From Ohtaekwangia sp036568665 (GTDB lineage Bacteria > Bacteroidota > Bacteroidia > Cytophagales > Cyclobacteriaceae): 64,000 bases of DNA. The notes below the pieces were generated by a model. The model had not been told where the DNA came from and did no database searches. It was given only the letters and a program-made list of their open reading frames with translations. The stretch lies in assembly GCF_036568665.1 (NCBI RefSeq), contig NZ_DATCSD010000446.1, positions 3,312 to 67,311 on the forward strand, read 5' to 3'. Positions 16,371 through 23,908 of this stretch are shown here, in pieces (positions within the stretch are counted from its first letter, which is position 1; the number at the start of each line of letters is the position of its first letter). The position numbers and the translations under genes are program-made.

Positions 16371-18275
16371 TTATGCTTCTACTTCTTCCTCTTCTGTTTT
16401 CTCAGCCTCACCTTCTACCTTATCCAGTTCTATACGCAGGTTCTCGATAATAAAGTCCTGGCGTGTAGGGGTGTTCTTGCCCATGTAAAACTCGAGTATC
16501 TTTTGCAAGTGACTGTCTTTATGCAGCAATACAGGTTGAAGACGAATATTCTCTCCAATGAACTTTCCAAATTCATCCGGTGAGATCTCTCCTAATCCTT
16601 TGAAGCGTGTGATCTCAGGCTTGGCTCCCAGCTTTCTCATCGCTGCTTGCTTCTCTTCTTCACTATAACAATATATAGTCTCCTTCTTATTGCGCACGCG
16701 GAAGAGCGGAGTCTCCAATATAAATACATGGCCTGCCTTCACCAGTTCGGGGAAGAACTGAAGGAAGAAGGTCATTAGCAATAACCGGATGTGCATGCCA
16801 TCCACATCGGCATCTGTAGAGATAATTACTTTATCGTAACGAAGTCCTTCAAGACCGTCTTCGATGTTCAATGCGTGTTGCAGCAAGTTGAACTCTTCAT
16901 TCTCATAAACTACTTTCTTGGTAAGGCCAAAGCAGTTAAGAGGCTTGCCCCGCAAGCTGAACACAGCTTGAGTTTCCACATCGCGCGATTTTGTGATTGA
17001 ACCACTCGCAGAGTCACCCTCGGTGATAAAGATCATGCTATCAGAACCCTTTGGATTCTTTTCATCAAAGTGGAAACGACAGTCGCGCAGCTTACGGTTG
17101 TGCAGATTTGCTTTCTTGGCGCGTTCGTTTGCCAGTTTTTTGATACCGGCAATTTCCTTGCGCTCACGCTCCGACTGCTGAATGCGTTTCTTTAACGCAT
17201 CGGCTGCTATCGGATTGGTGTTCAGGTATATTTCAAGTTCCTTGGCAACAAAGTCTCCAACAAAACTCTTGATAGGCTGCCCTCCTTCCGGAGCGGTATA
17301 GATCGATCCTAATTTTGTTTTTGTCTGCGATTCAAAAACAGGCTCTTGTACACGTACGGCTACAGCACCAATGATACTCGCACGAATGTCTGCCGCATCA
17401 AAATCCGATTTATAAAATTCACGAACACCTTTTACAACACCCTCGCGGAAGGCAGCCAGGTGCGTGCCTCCTTGTGTTGTGTTCTGTCCGTTAACAAATG
17501 AATAGTACTCTTCACCATATTGATTGCCGTGTGTAAGGGCAACCTCTATCTCTTTTCCTTTCAGGTGGATGATCGGGTAACGCAGATCATCAGCATCAGA
17601 CTTTTGTCTGAGCAAGTCAAGCAATCCATCTTTTGAGAAAAATTTCTGACCGTTGTAATTGATGGTAAGACCGGCATTCAGAAATGCGTAGTTCCACATC
17701 AGATCATCCAGGTACTCCGGAATGAAGTGATAATTTTTGAACATGGAATTATCCGGCTCAAACTCAACGTATGTTCCGTTTTTCTCATCGCTCTTTCCAG
17801 GCTTGGGGTCATTTACCAGAACACCTTTCTTAAACTCGGCAAGCTTCTGTTGACCTTCGCGGAATGCCTGCACTTTAAAGTAGCTCGACAAAGCATTGAC
17901 TGCTTTTGTACCGACACCGTTAAGACCCACGGATTTTTGAAAGGCACCGGAGTCATACTTGGCACCGGTGTTGATCTTGGAAACAACATCAACAACTTTA
18001 CCCAAAGGTATACCACGACCATAGTCGCGCACGGTAACTTTAGATTCCGTTATGTTCACATCGATGATCTTTCCATAGCCCATCATGTGCTCATCGATAC
18101 AGTTATCAACAACTTCTTTTACCAATACATAAATACCATCGTCCTTAGATGATCCGTCACCAAGTTTACCGATATACATACCGGGACGCAGACGAATGTG
18201 CTCACGCCAGTCGAGTGACTTGATACTCGACTCATCATACGTAAACATGGAAGATTCTTTCTCCGATTTTGCCAT
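16371..18275 (-). CDS. parE: DNA topoisomerase IV subunit B
   Basis: A 634-residue ATPase subunit of a type IIA topoisomerase. The GHKL ATP site is visible: VKEVVDNCIDEH (52-63), DYGRGIPLG and GLNGVGTKAVNAL. The Toprim domain has ITEGDSASGS and the metal site DADVDGMHIR. The length matches ParE/GyrB without the insertion seen in some gamma-proteobacterial GyrB. It is the first gene of the parE-parC operon. The AT-rich 252-nt region upstream (18276-18527) should carry the promoter, though no clean -33/-7 pair was identified. A short acidic tail (EAEKTEEEEVEA) ends the protein. Confidence 0.94.
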   Translation of the reverse strand: MAKSEKESSMFTYDESSIKSLDWREHIRLRPGMYIGKLGDGSSKDDGIYVLVKEVVDNCIDEHMMGYGKIIDVNITESKVTVRDYGRGIPLGKVVDVVSKINTGAKYDSGAFQKSVGLNGVGTKAVNALSSYFKVQAFREGQQKLAEFKKGVLVNDPKPGKSDEKNGTYVEFEPDNSMFKNYHFIPEYLDDLMWNYAFLNAGLTINYNGQKFFSKDGLLDLLRQKSDADDLRYPIIHLKGKEIEVALTHGNQYGEEYYSFVNGQNTTQGGTHLAAFREGVVKGVREFYKSDFDAADIRASIIGAVAVRVQEPVFESQTKTKLGSIYTAPEGGQPIKSFVGDFVAKELEIYLNTNPIAADALKKRIQQSERERKEIAGIKKLANERAKKANLHNRKLRDCRFHFDEKNPKGSDSMIFITEGDSASGSITKSRDVETQAVFSLRGKPLNCFGLTKKVVYENEEFNLLQHALNIEDGLEGLRYDKVIISTDADVDGMHIRLLLMTFFLQFFPELVKAGHVFILETPLFRVRNKKETIYCYSEEEKQAAMRKLGAKPEITRFKGLGEISPDEFGKFIGENIRLQPVLLHKDSHLQKILEFYMGKNTPTRQDFIIENLRIELDKVEGEAEKTEEEEVEA

Positions 18276-18527
18276 AGCACGAATAGGATTTAGCGTTCAG
18301 AAAATTTGAAGACTAAAAAATTCACTTTCAAAGTTTAAAAAATCTGCTGCATCATGACGGCCCGAAAACAAATGAATTGTTTTATAAGCCGCAGCAAAAA
18401 ATCTATCTGGTTCTAATAAAATGAATTTTAAAGTCACTTCAAGGGGTTCAATAAAAACTTTAACTACAAAAATGAATAAAGTAAAATATTGTAACTAATT
18501 GTTATATAGTTACTAAAGTTACTTCAA
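18276..18527. other. AT-rich intergenic region between parE and a membrane-protein gene
   Basis: This stretch should hold the parE promoter and the 3' end of the upstream minus-strand membrane-protein gene. The only structure seen is the inverted repeat GTAACTA 18491-18497 with TAGTTAC 18507-18513, which could be a weak hairpin at the end of that gene. No open reading frame was recognised. Confidence 0.4.
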
Positions 18528-18968
18528 CTAAACTGATTGATCTGATGCTCGCTTATCAAAAAAGCGAACAATCGGCCAACTGATTGCCCATAACACTATA
18601 AGGCTAACACTACCATAGATCACAAAACCAATGCGGCTAAAGTCGAAGCGTTCATCGCTGTTATAGGCGTTGATCAGAAACATTCCGATCACAAAAAACA
18701 GGTTGAAAGTAATAATGAGGCCATAAAACCAGGCCCGGAACGTGTGATCTTTCTTGAACATACTGGAGATAACATATACTAACACATTGATAATGGTGAG
18801 AAAGCCCACCACAATGTAGAAGAATACATCGCGTGGAAGTAGCACCGTTTCAATGCCTTGCTGCTGCACAATAACATTTTCAGGCAGGTCGGCATACACG
18901 TAAAGCAATGCACTCAGCACACCCAGTAACGAGAAAAACCATACTGCCCGAAAGATTTTAAAAATCAT
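18528..18968 (-). CDS. Small four-helix membrane protein of unknown function
   Basis: A 146-residue protein with four predicted membrane segments, about residues 8-27, 47-69, 82-102 and 116-136, and short polar loops. No domain family was recognised. It has no signal peptide beyond the first helix and a basic C-terminal end (RFFDKRASDQ). It is divergent from the TPP-riboswitch operon and sits upstream of parE on the same strand, separated by an AT-rich gap. The alternating hydrophobic pattern makes it a credible gene. Function unknown. Confidence 0.7.
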   Translation of the reverse strand: MIFKIFRAVWFFSLLGVLSALLYVYADLPENVIVQQQGIETVLLPRDVFFYIVVGFLTIINVLVYVISSMFKKDHTFRAWFYGLIITFNLFFVIGMFLINAYNSDERFDFSRIGFVIYGSVSLIVLWAISWPIVRFFDKRASDQSV

Positions 18969-19039
18969 ACTTTCTCAAATTTTGGCGCAATTAACCAACA
19001 TCATTTTTAACAACCAAGAAATTAGAAGACACTTCTCCC

Positions 19040-19071
19040 CTTGCATCTCACCGTGCAATCTACTTCCTTTG
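19040..19071 (+). promoter_or_regulatory. Candidate promoter of the TPP-riboswitch operon
   Basis: CTTG at 19040-19043 and TTCCTTTG at 19064-19071, 20 nt apart, fit the Bacteroidota -33 (TTG) and -7 (TAnnTTTG) elements with one mismatch. The TPP aptamer begins about 10 nt downstream, as expected for a riboswitch leader. Confidence 0.5.
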
Positions 19072-19079
19072 TTATATAA

Positions 19080-19160
19080 ACGCATCGGGGTGCCGTGTTG
19101 AACGGCTGAGATTACACCCGGGGAACCTGATCTGGTTAGTACCAGCGAAGGGAATGCACC
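19080..19160 (+). ncRNA. TPP riboswitch (THI element) aptamer
   Basis: The conserved thi-box sequences are all present in order: GGGGTGCC (19087-19094), GGCTGAGATTACACCC, GAACCTGATCTGG and GCGAAGGGAA. The closing helix is GCAT 19082-19085 with ATGC 19154-19157. Thiamine pyrophosphate binding would switch the downstream terminator on. The aptamer controls the methyltransferase/AIRS-like/ThiE-like/Trm112-like operon. Confidence 0.95.
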
Positions 19161-19197
19161 ACGCTTCGATTTTTACTTTTACGGGTATAAGATATTG

Positions 19198-19227
19198 AGC
19201 CGCATTCCTTTTAGGTGCGGCTTTTTT
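19198..19227 (+). terminator. Riboswitch expression-platform terminator
   Basis: The stem AGCCGCA 19198-19204 / TGCGGCT 19216-19222 is followed by a T-run to 19227. It lies between the TPP aptamer and the first coding start at 19251, so high TPP should stop transcription here. An in-frame GTG at 19215 lies inside the hairpin and is therefore not used as the start. Confidence 0.8.
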
Positions 19228-19250
19228 ATTTCCACTTAAAACTAAAGGCA

Positions 19251-19952
19251 ATGTCTTTTAACCTCGTAACACAAAATCTGAGATCGTGGCAGAACCGAAA
19301 AGAGTGGTTCTTTAACCGTGAACATACCGATACTTACGAACTCTGGTATGAAGGTCGCTATAAACGCGCGGAGATCTGGCAGAAGAAAATTATTGGCGAT
19401 CTGGTGTTGAGCGATCCGCGCATCCATACGCTGCTCGAGTTTGGTTGTGGTACCACACGATTTACCCGCTGGTGGAATAACATCGGCATTGAAGCAACCG
19501 GAGGTGACCTCTCACCTTTTATGCTCGGGCAAGGTGCACAGTTATTTAAAGGCGACCTTGTTTTAGCCGACTCGCACTATATGCCATTCAAAGACAAGAC
19601 CTTCGATGCCCTTGCCTTCATTACAACTTTTGAATATTACCGCGATCCTGTTCAAGTGATACAGGAAGCTGCACGGGTAGCACGACACGGTATAGTATTC
19701 GGAATGATGAACCGAAATTCTCCGAAAGTTGTGCGCAGAAGAGTGCAACAGCTCTTTGGTAAAAATCCATTTTACGTTACAGCCCATTTCTATACTCCGA
19801 CAACACTTGCTGCTGTCATTCACAAAGCCTTGCAGGGAAAAGAGTATACACTGGAGTGGAATTGTACCGGGTTGCCCAAATGGTTCCCTGTACAACAATG
19901 GAAAGTACCGTATGGTGATTTCTTCGGACTGCATGTAAAATTTAAAGAGTAA
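19251..19952 (+). CDS. Class I SAM-dependent methyltransferase under TPP riboswitch control
   Basis: A 233-residue Rossmann-fold methyltransferase. The SAM-binding motif I is LLEFGCGTTRFT (61-72), motif II is ATGGDLSPFMLG (82-93), and a UbiE-like MPFKDKTFDALAFITTFEYY follows at 111-130. The N-terminal helix region WYEGRYKRAEIWQKKII precedes them. ATG 19251 is the start, because the upstream GTG lies in the terminator hairpin. It is first in a four-gene unit with an AIR-synthase-like enzyme 6 nt downstream, a ThiE-like protein and a Trm112-like protein. The substrate is unknown. Control by TPP suggests a thiamine-related or TPP-demand-related role, and the Trm112-like protein could be its activator. 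Confidence 0.85.
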   Translation: MSFNLVTQNLRSWQNRKEWFFNREHTDTYELWYEGRYKRAEIWQKKIIGDLVLSDPRIHTLLEFGCGTTRFTRWWNNIGIEATGGDLSPFMLGQGAQLFKGDLVLADSHYMPFKDKTFDALAFITTFEYYRDPVQVIQEAARVARHGIVFGMMNRNSPKVVRRRVQQLFGKNPFYVTAHFYTPTTLAAVIHKALQGKEYTLEWNCTGLPKWFPVQQWKVPYGDFFGLHVKFKE

Positions 19953-19958
19953 GATGCT

Positions 19959-21038
19959 ATGAATGAAACACTGGAAGCCACACAATTTCCGGAGACCGGA
20001 AAAATTCAGAACAGTTTCTTTAAGGAGAAGGTGTTCCCGTTCTGTGGAGCAGCACGTCCGGAAGTAATTGTGGGGCCTGAATATGGCGTAGATGTATCAC
20101 TGGTTAATCTCCCGAATGGTTTAACAATGGCTATGACCAGCGATCCACTATCGCTGATACCAACGCTTGGGCTACGCGAATCGGCCTGGCTATCGGTTCA
20201 ACTCATGGCAAACGATATGGCTACTACAGGATTCACTCCTCAATACGCCCAGTTTACGCTTAATCTCCCCACAACGCTTGGGGTACACGATTTTGAACAG
20301 TACTGGCAATATATACATGAGTTCTGCGATCGGTTAGGAATTGCCATTACCGGCGGACATACCGGAAGGTTTGAAGGCATTCAATCTACCATTGCAGGAG
20401 GCGGCACCATGATTACCATTGCTTCCGGAGAGCAGATGGTTACCAGTAAGGGTGCACGCCCCGGAGATATACTCATCATGACAAAGGAATGTGCATTAAT
20501 TGCCACCTCTATTCTGGCATTGAGCTTTCCGGAAACAGTAACGAAAAGTTGTGGTACAGCGGTGCAACAACAGGCGGCCTCATTATTTTACGAAACAAGT
20601 GCAGTGGAGGCTGGACTCATAGCCGGTGAAATTCATCGACATACCGCTGCTGTTACGGCCATGCATGATGTAACAGAAGGTGGCGTGCTCGGTGCTATAT
20701 ACGAGCTCGCGCATGCTTCGGGCTGTGGGGTTGAAGTGGATAACAATAACCTTCCGATTGGTGATGCACAACAGAAGATCGGTGCGCTGTTCGGTATAGA
20801 TCCGCGGTTCTGTGTAGGTGCGGGTTCTATGATCATCACCATTAAACCGGATATTCTTCAGTTGATACTCAAGCAATTTAGGCAGAAGAATATACAAGCT
20901 ACTGTGATTGGACGTATAACGGAACCTTCGCAGGGATTGATACTTACAGAAGGTTCTTCGCGCCATACTTTACAACATCCGGGTGCCGATCCTTATTGGA
21001 GCGCGTTCTTTCAGGCACTTCAACAAAATTGGAAATAA
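19959..21038 (+). CDS. AIR-synthase-related protein (HypE/ThiL-like fold)
   Basis: A 359-residue member of the PurM/HypE/ThiL superfamily of ATP-dependent enzymes. The N-terminal half has VDVSLVNLPNG, SDPLSLIPTLGLRESAW and ITGGHTGRFEG, where ThiL and HypE have their metal/ATP glycine motifs. The C-terminal half has AMHDVTEGGVLGAIYELAH, which is close to the HypE consensus HDxTEGGVLGA. No hydrogenase gene is nearby, so HypE function is unlikely. A place downstream of a TPP riboswitch and before a ThiE-like gene makes a phosphoryl-transfer step in thiamine metabolism the natural guess. True ThiL identity is not supported by a clean ThiL N-terminal motif. Confidence 0.82.
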   Translation: MNETLEATQFPETGKIQNSFFKEKVFPFCGAARPEVIVGPEYGVDVSLVNLPNGLTMAMTSDPLSLIPTLGLRESAWLSVQLMANDMATTGFTPQYAQFTLNLPTTLGVHDFEQYWQYIHEFCDRLGIAITGGHTGRFEGIQSTIAGGGTMITIASGEQMVTSKGARPGDILIMTKECALIATSILALSFPETVTKSCGTAVQQQAASLFYETSAVEAGLIAGEIHRHTAAVTAMHDVTEGGVLGAIYELAHASGCGVEVDNNNLPIGDAQQKIGALFGIDPRFCVGAGSMIITIKPDILQLILKQFRQKNIQATVIGRITEPSQGLILTEGSSRHTLQHPGADPYWSAFFQALQQNWK

Positions 21039-21076
21039 CCTATAAAAAACAGCTGATTCACTTCACATTATAGTCT

Positions 21077-21718
21077 ATGAACTCAAAAGGAATACACGGT
21101 GGTTTATACCTGGTGATTGATCCTGCTCCGGGAGTCGACCTGGTTCTTCCAAAGATCAGAGCTGCATTGAAAGGAGGAGTGGATGTTATCCAGCTATGGA
21201 ACCACTGGCATTCTCGGCAAGACCAACACGGATTTATTGAAGCAGTAATTGCTGCAGCCCAACCGTTAGGAGTACCGGTATTGATCCATGAAGCCTGGCA
21301 ATGGCTAAAGACTTTACCGCTTGATGGTATACATTTCGATGCTATACCCGGTAACTGGAGCGAGATCGGTAAGACTATAGGAAGACCTTTCATCACCGGC
21401 CTCACCTGCAGTAATGACCCTGAGCGGATTGACTGGGCACTAAAACATGCCAACTACATTTCGTTCTGCTCGATGTTTCCATCTTCATCCACTGATACGT
21501 GCGAGATTGTTCATCCTCAGATTATAGAGCGAACGCGAAGCCGTACCAATATACCAATCTTTGCAGCCGGTGGTATAACAACTGAAAATCTTTCCGGTTT
21601 ACTTTCCCTGGGCATCGATGGTATCGCGGTGATCTCTGCCGTGATGAAAGCGCCAGACCCGCAGCAGGCAGCAGCGCGTTTCAAACATCAACTAACGAAG
21701 AACATCCATCCTTCATAA
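21077..21718 (+). CDS. Divergent thiamine-phosphate synthase/TenI-family protein
   Basis: A 213-residue TIM-barrel protein of the ThiE/TenI family. The family frame is recognisable: GLYLVIDPAP (9-18), GGVDVIQL (33-40), DGIHFDAI (83-90), CSMFPSSST (131-139) and the phosphate loop AAGGITTENL (163-172). Residues needed by ThiE differ. The LQxRxK motif is IQLWNHW (38-44), LINDR is LIHEAW (69-74), and the lysine after the FPT motif is missing. It probably does not couple HMP-PP with thiazole phosphate; a TenI-like or new role is more likely. It is the third gene of the TPP-riboswitch operon. Confidence 0.82.
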   Translation: MNSKGIHGGLYLVIDPAPGVDLVLPKIRAALKGGVDVIQLWNHWHSRQDQHGFIEAVIAAAQPLGVPVLIHEAWQWLKTLPLDGIHFDAIPGNWSEIGKTIGRPFITGLTCSNDPERIDWALKHANYISFCSMFPSSSTDTCEIVHPQIIERTRSRTNIPIFAAGGITTENLSGLLSLGIDGIAVISAVMKAPDPQQAAARFKHQLTKNIHPS

Positions 21719-21733
21719 CAAGAATTCATCCAC

Positions 21734-22015
21734 ATGAAAATTTCATTGCTTCAAAAACTTGCCTGTCCTTTTGATAAGAAAGATCTCGATCTGAAAATAT
21801 TCAAACAGGAAGAAGACAATATTATAGAAGGTATTTTTACCTGTGCACATTGCAACCGCTACTACCCGATAGTCTATGGTATTCCGATTATGTCGCCCGA
21901 TGAATACCGGGAAAAGACATTGGAACTCCCGGTGTTACATCGCTGGGGACTTCAGTTAGATGGAGACACTCCTACATTCCGACTGCTCTCCGCTCATCAG
22001 GAAGTTGAAAAATGA
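21734..22015 (+). CDS. Trm112-like zinc-ribbon protein
   Basis: A 93-residue Trm112/YcaR-type protein. The family layout is LLQKLACPFD (5-14) and IFTCAHCNRYYPIVYGIPIM (34-53). Cysteines C11, C37 and C40 are present, while the position of the usual second N-terminal Cys holds Asp (CPFD). In eukaryotes and archaea Trm112 stabilises several SAM methyltransferases; in bacteria the role is mostly unassigned. It begins 15 nt after the ThiE-like gene and shares the operon with a methyltransferase, so a partner role is reasonable but inferred. Confidence 0.8.
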   Translation: MKISLLQKLACPFDKKDLDLKIFKQEEDNIIEGIFTCAHCNRYYPIVYGIPIMSPDEYREKTLELPVLHRWGLQLDGDTPTFRLLSAHQEVEK

Positions 22016-22079
22016 ATGCCGAAAAAAGTGCGTCTGTAAAAACTTGTGATAAATTGCGCCCTTTAACGCAAAATAGATC

Positions 22080-23810
22080 ATGAGTGAGTTATTAGAAACC
22101 GTTCAGACCAAGGCAGAAAGCTGGCTTAACAGTCGCGTAATAGACAACGCAACCAAGGCGGAAGTAAAGGCTTTGCTGGCCAAAGAAGATTCAAAAGAGC
22201 TGATCGATAATTTCTACAAAGATCTTGAATTTGGTACCGGAGGATTGCGCGGTATTATGGGAGCAGGCTCTAACTGCATGAACAAATATACTGTTGGTGT
22301 TGCTACTCAGGGACTTGCCAATTATCTCAACAAGACTTTTCCAGGACAAGAGATCAAAATTGCTATTGCTCACGACAGTCGTAACAACAGTAGTACGTTT
22401 GCCGAAGTGGTTGCTGCCGTTTTCTCAGCTAATGGCATCAAGGTATATATGTTCAACGATCTGCGTCCTACTCCCCTGCTCTCGTTTGCCATGCGATACC
22501 TGCAGTGTCAGTCCGGAGTTGTGATCACAGCATCACACAACCCTAAAGAATACAACGGGTATAAAGCATACTGGACCGGCGGTGCACAGGTTGTACCGCC
22601 TCACGATAAAAATATCATTGAAGAAGTGAAGGCAATTACTTCATTCGAGCAGGTAAAGTTCAAACCTACACTGGCAAACATTCATCTCATTGATGATGAG
22701 GTTGAGCAGGCATACTATGAAGAAGTAAAGAAGATCATCCCCAACCACGATGTAATTGCCAGACAAAAAAATATTCCGCTGGTATACTCAAGCCTTCACG
22801 GAGCCGGTATCACTATGGTACCGGAGTGTCTGAAGCAGATCGGCTTCACCAACATTCATATAGTAAAAGAACAGGAAGAACCCGATGGAGATTTTCCAAC
22901 TGTAAAATCTCCCAACCCTGAAGAGCAATCGGCTATGGAGCTTGTTATCAAGCGCGGCAAAGAAGTAAACGCTACCATGGTAATGGCTACTGATCCGGAT
23001 ACCGATCGTGTTGGTATGGGCGTGAGAAAATCCAATGGAGAATTTATACTCCTTAATGGAAACCAGGCCTTTAGTCTCATGATGTACTTCATCATGAAGA
23101 ATCTGAAAGACAAGAGCAACTCCTATATAGCCAAGACGATTGTTACTTCCGAGCTTATCGATACGATGGCCGCGAAGTTTGGCGTTGAATGCTATAACAC
23201 ACTCACCGGCTTCAAGTATATAGCAGAGCTGATGGGTAAACTGGAAGGCAAGAAAAAATTCGTAGCTGCCGGTGAAGAAAGTTACGGCTATATGGCTGGC
23301 GATTTTGTTCGCGATAAAGATGCTGTTTCTTCCTGCGCATTCTTTGCCGCGATGGCGGCAAGCGCTGCTGACGAAGGCAAGTCTATGTACGACTGGCTGA
23401 TCGATATGTATGTAGAGTTTGCTTACTATAAAGAAGGACTACTCAACGTGACAAAGAAAGGTCAGCAGGGCGAACAAGAGATCAAAGCTATGATGGAGAA
23501 ATTCAGAAGTAATCCTCCTGCTACAATCATCGGAAGCCGTGTGGTTCGCTTGCTCGACTATAAAACACTGACGGAAAAAGATCTCCTTAGCGGTAAAGAA
23601 ACTACGCTCGACTTTCCGAAGTCGGATGTACTACAGTTCTACCTGGAAGACGGAACAAAAGTATCGGTTCGTCCATCCGGAACAGAACCCAAGATCAAGT
23701 TTTACATCAGCGTGAATGCTCCATTAGCCTCACGTTCAGAATTTGAAACGGTTGATTCACAACTCGACAAGAAAATAAAAGCCGTAGAGGAATACCTGTT
23801 AAGTGTTTAA
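22080..23810 (+). CDS. Phosphoglucomutase/phosphomannomutase-family phosphohexomutase
   Basis: A 576-residue alpha-D-phosphohexomutase, interconverting hexose 1- and 6-phosphates to feed glycogen and sugar-nucleotide synthesis. The phosphoserine loop is VVITASHNPKEYNG with S152, the metal loop is ATDPDTDRVGMG (about 301-312), the sugar loop includes GEESYGYMAGD, and the phosphate loop is RPSGTEPKIKFYI near the C terminus. Length and order match the PGM2/PgcA-like subgroup. It has its own leader of about 64 nt after the Trm112-like gene, with a TAAATTG-like -7 motif near 22050. It is useful for the exopolysaccharide locus but not linked to it physically. Confidence 0.92.
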   Translation: MSELLETVQTKAESWLNSRVIDNATKAEVKALLAKEDSKELIDNFYKDLEFGTGGLRGIMGAGSNCMNKYTVGVATQGLANYLNKTFPGQEIKIAIAHDSRNNSSTFAEVVAAVFSANGIKVYMFNDLRPTPLLSFAMRYLQCQSGVVITASHNPKEYNGYKAYWTGGAQVVPPHDKNIIEEVKAITSFEQVKFKPTLANIHLIDDEVEQAYYEEVKKIIPNHDVIARQKNIPLVYSSLHGAGITMVPECLKQIGFTNIHIVKEQEEPDGDFPTVKSPNPEEQSAMELVIKRGKEVNATMVMATDPDTDRVGMGVRKSNGEFILLNGNQAFSLMMYFIMKNLKDKSNSYIAKTIVTSELIDTMAAKFGVECYNTLTGFKYIAELMGKLEGKKKFVAAGEESYGYMAGDFVRDKDAVSSCAFFAAMAASAADEGKSMYDWLIDMYVEFAYYKEGLLNVTKKGQQGEQEIKAMMEKFRSNPPATIIGSRVVRLLDYKTLTEKDLLSGKETTLDFPKSDVLQFYLEDGTKVSVRPSGTEPKIKFYISVNAPLASRSEFETVDSQLDKKIKAVEEYLLSV

Positions 23811-23816
23811 GTTGCT

Positions 23817-23868
23817 AAGTGTGTACGTGTCTACTTTACCCCTGGATAACATAAACACGTACATACTT
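23817..23868. repeat. Inverted repeat between phosphomutase and mtaB
   Basis: AAGTGTGTACGTGT (23817-23830) pairs with ACACGTACATACTT (23855-23868) with one mismatch over 14 bp; a related ACACATAAACACGT follows. There is no T-run, so it is not a classic terminator. It may be an mRNA end hairpin or a small palindromic repeat. Confidence 0.5.
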
Positions 23869-23890
23869 AAACACATAAACACGTTTTCCC

Positions 23891-23898
23891 TATCTTTG
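23891..23898 (+). promoter_or_regulatory. -7 promoter element of mtaB
   Basis: TATCTTTG matches the Bacteroidota -7 consensus TAnnTTTG exactly and lies 10 nt before the mtaB ATG, giving a very short leader. No clear TTG was found at the usual -33 distance. Confidence 0.5.
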
Positions 23899-23908
23899 CG
23901 GCTTCATC

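Noticed and set aside
19215..19250. GTG at 19215 as start of the methyltransferase
   Set aside because: It lies in the terminator hairpin of the riboswitch; ATG 19251 is after it and gives the usual N terminus.
19959..21038. Calling this gene hypE (hydrogenase maturation)
   Set aside because: No hydrogenase or hyp genes are visible, and the TPP riboswitch points to another role.
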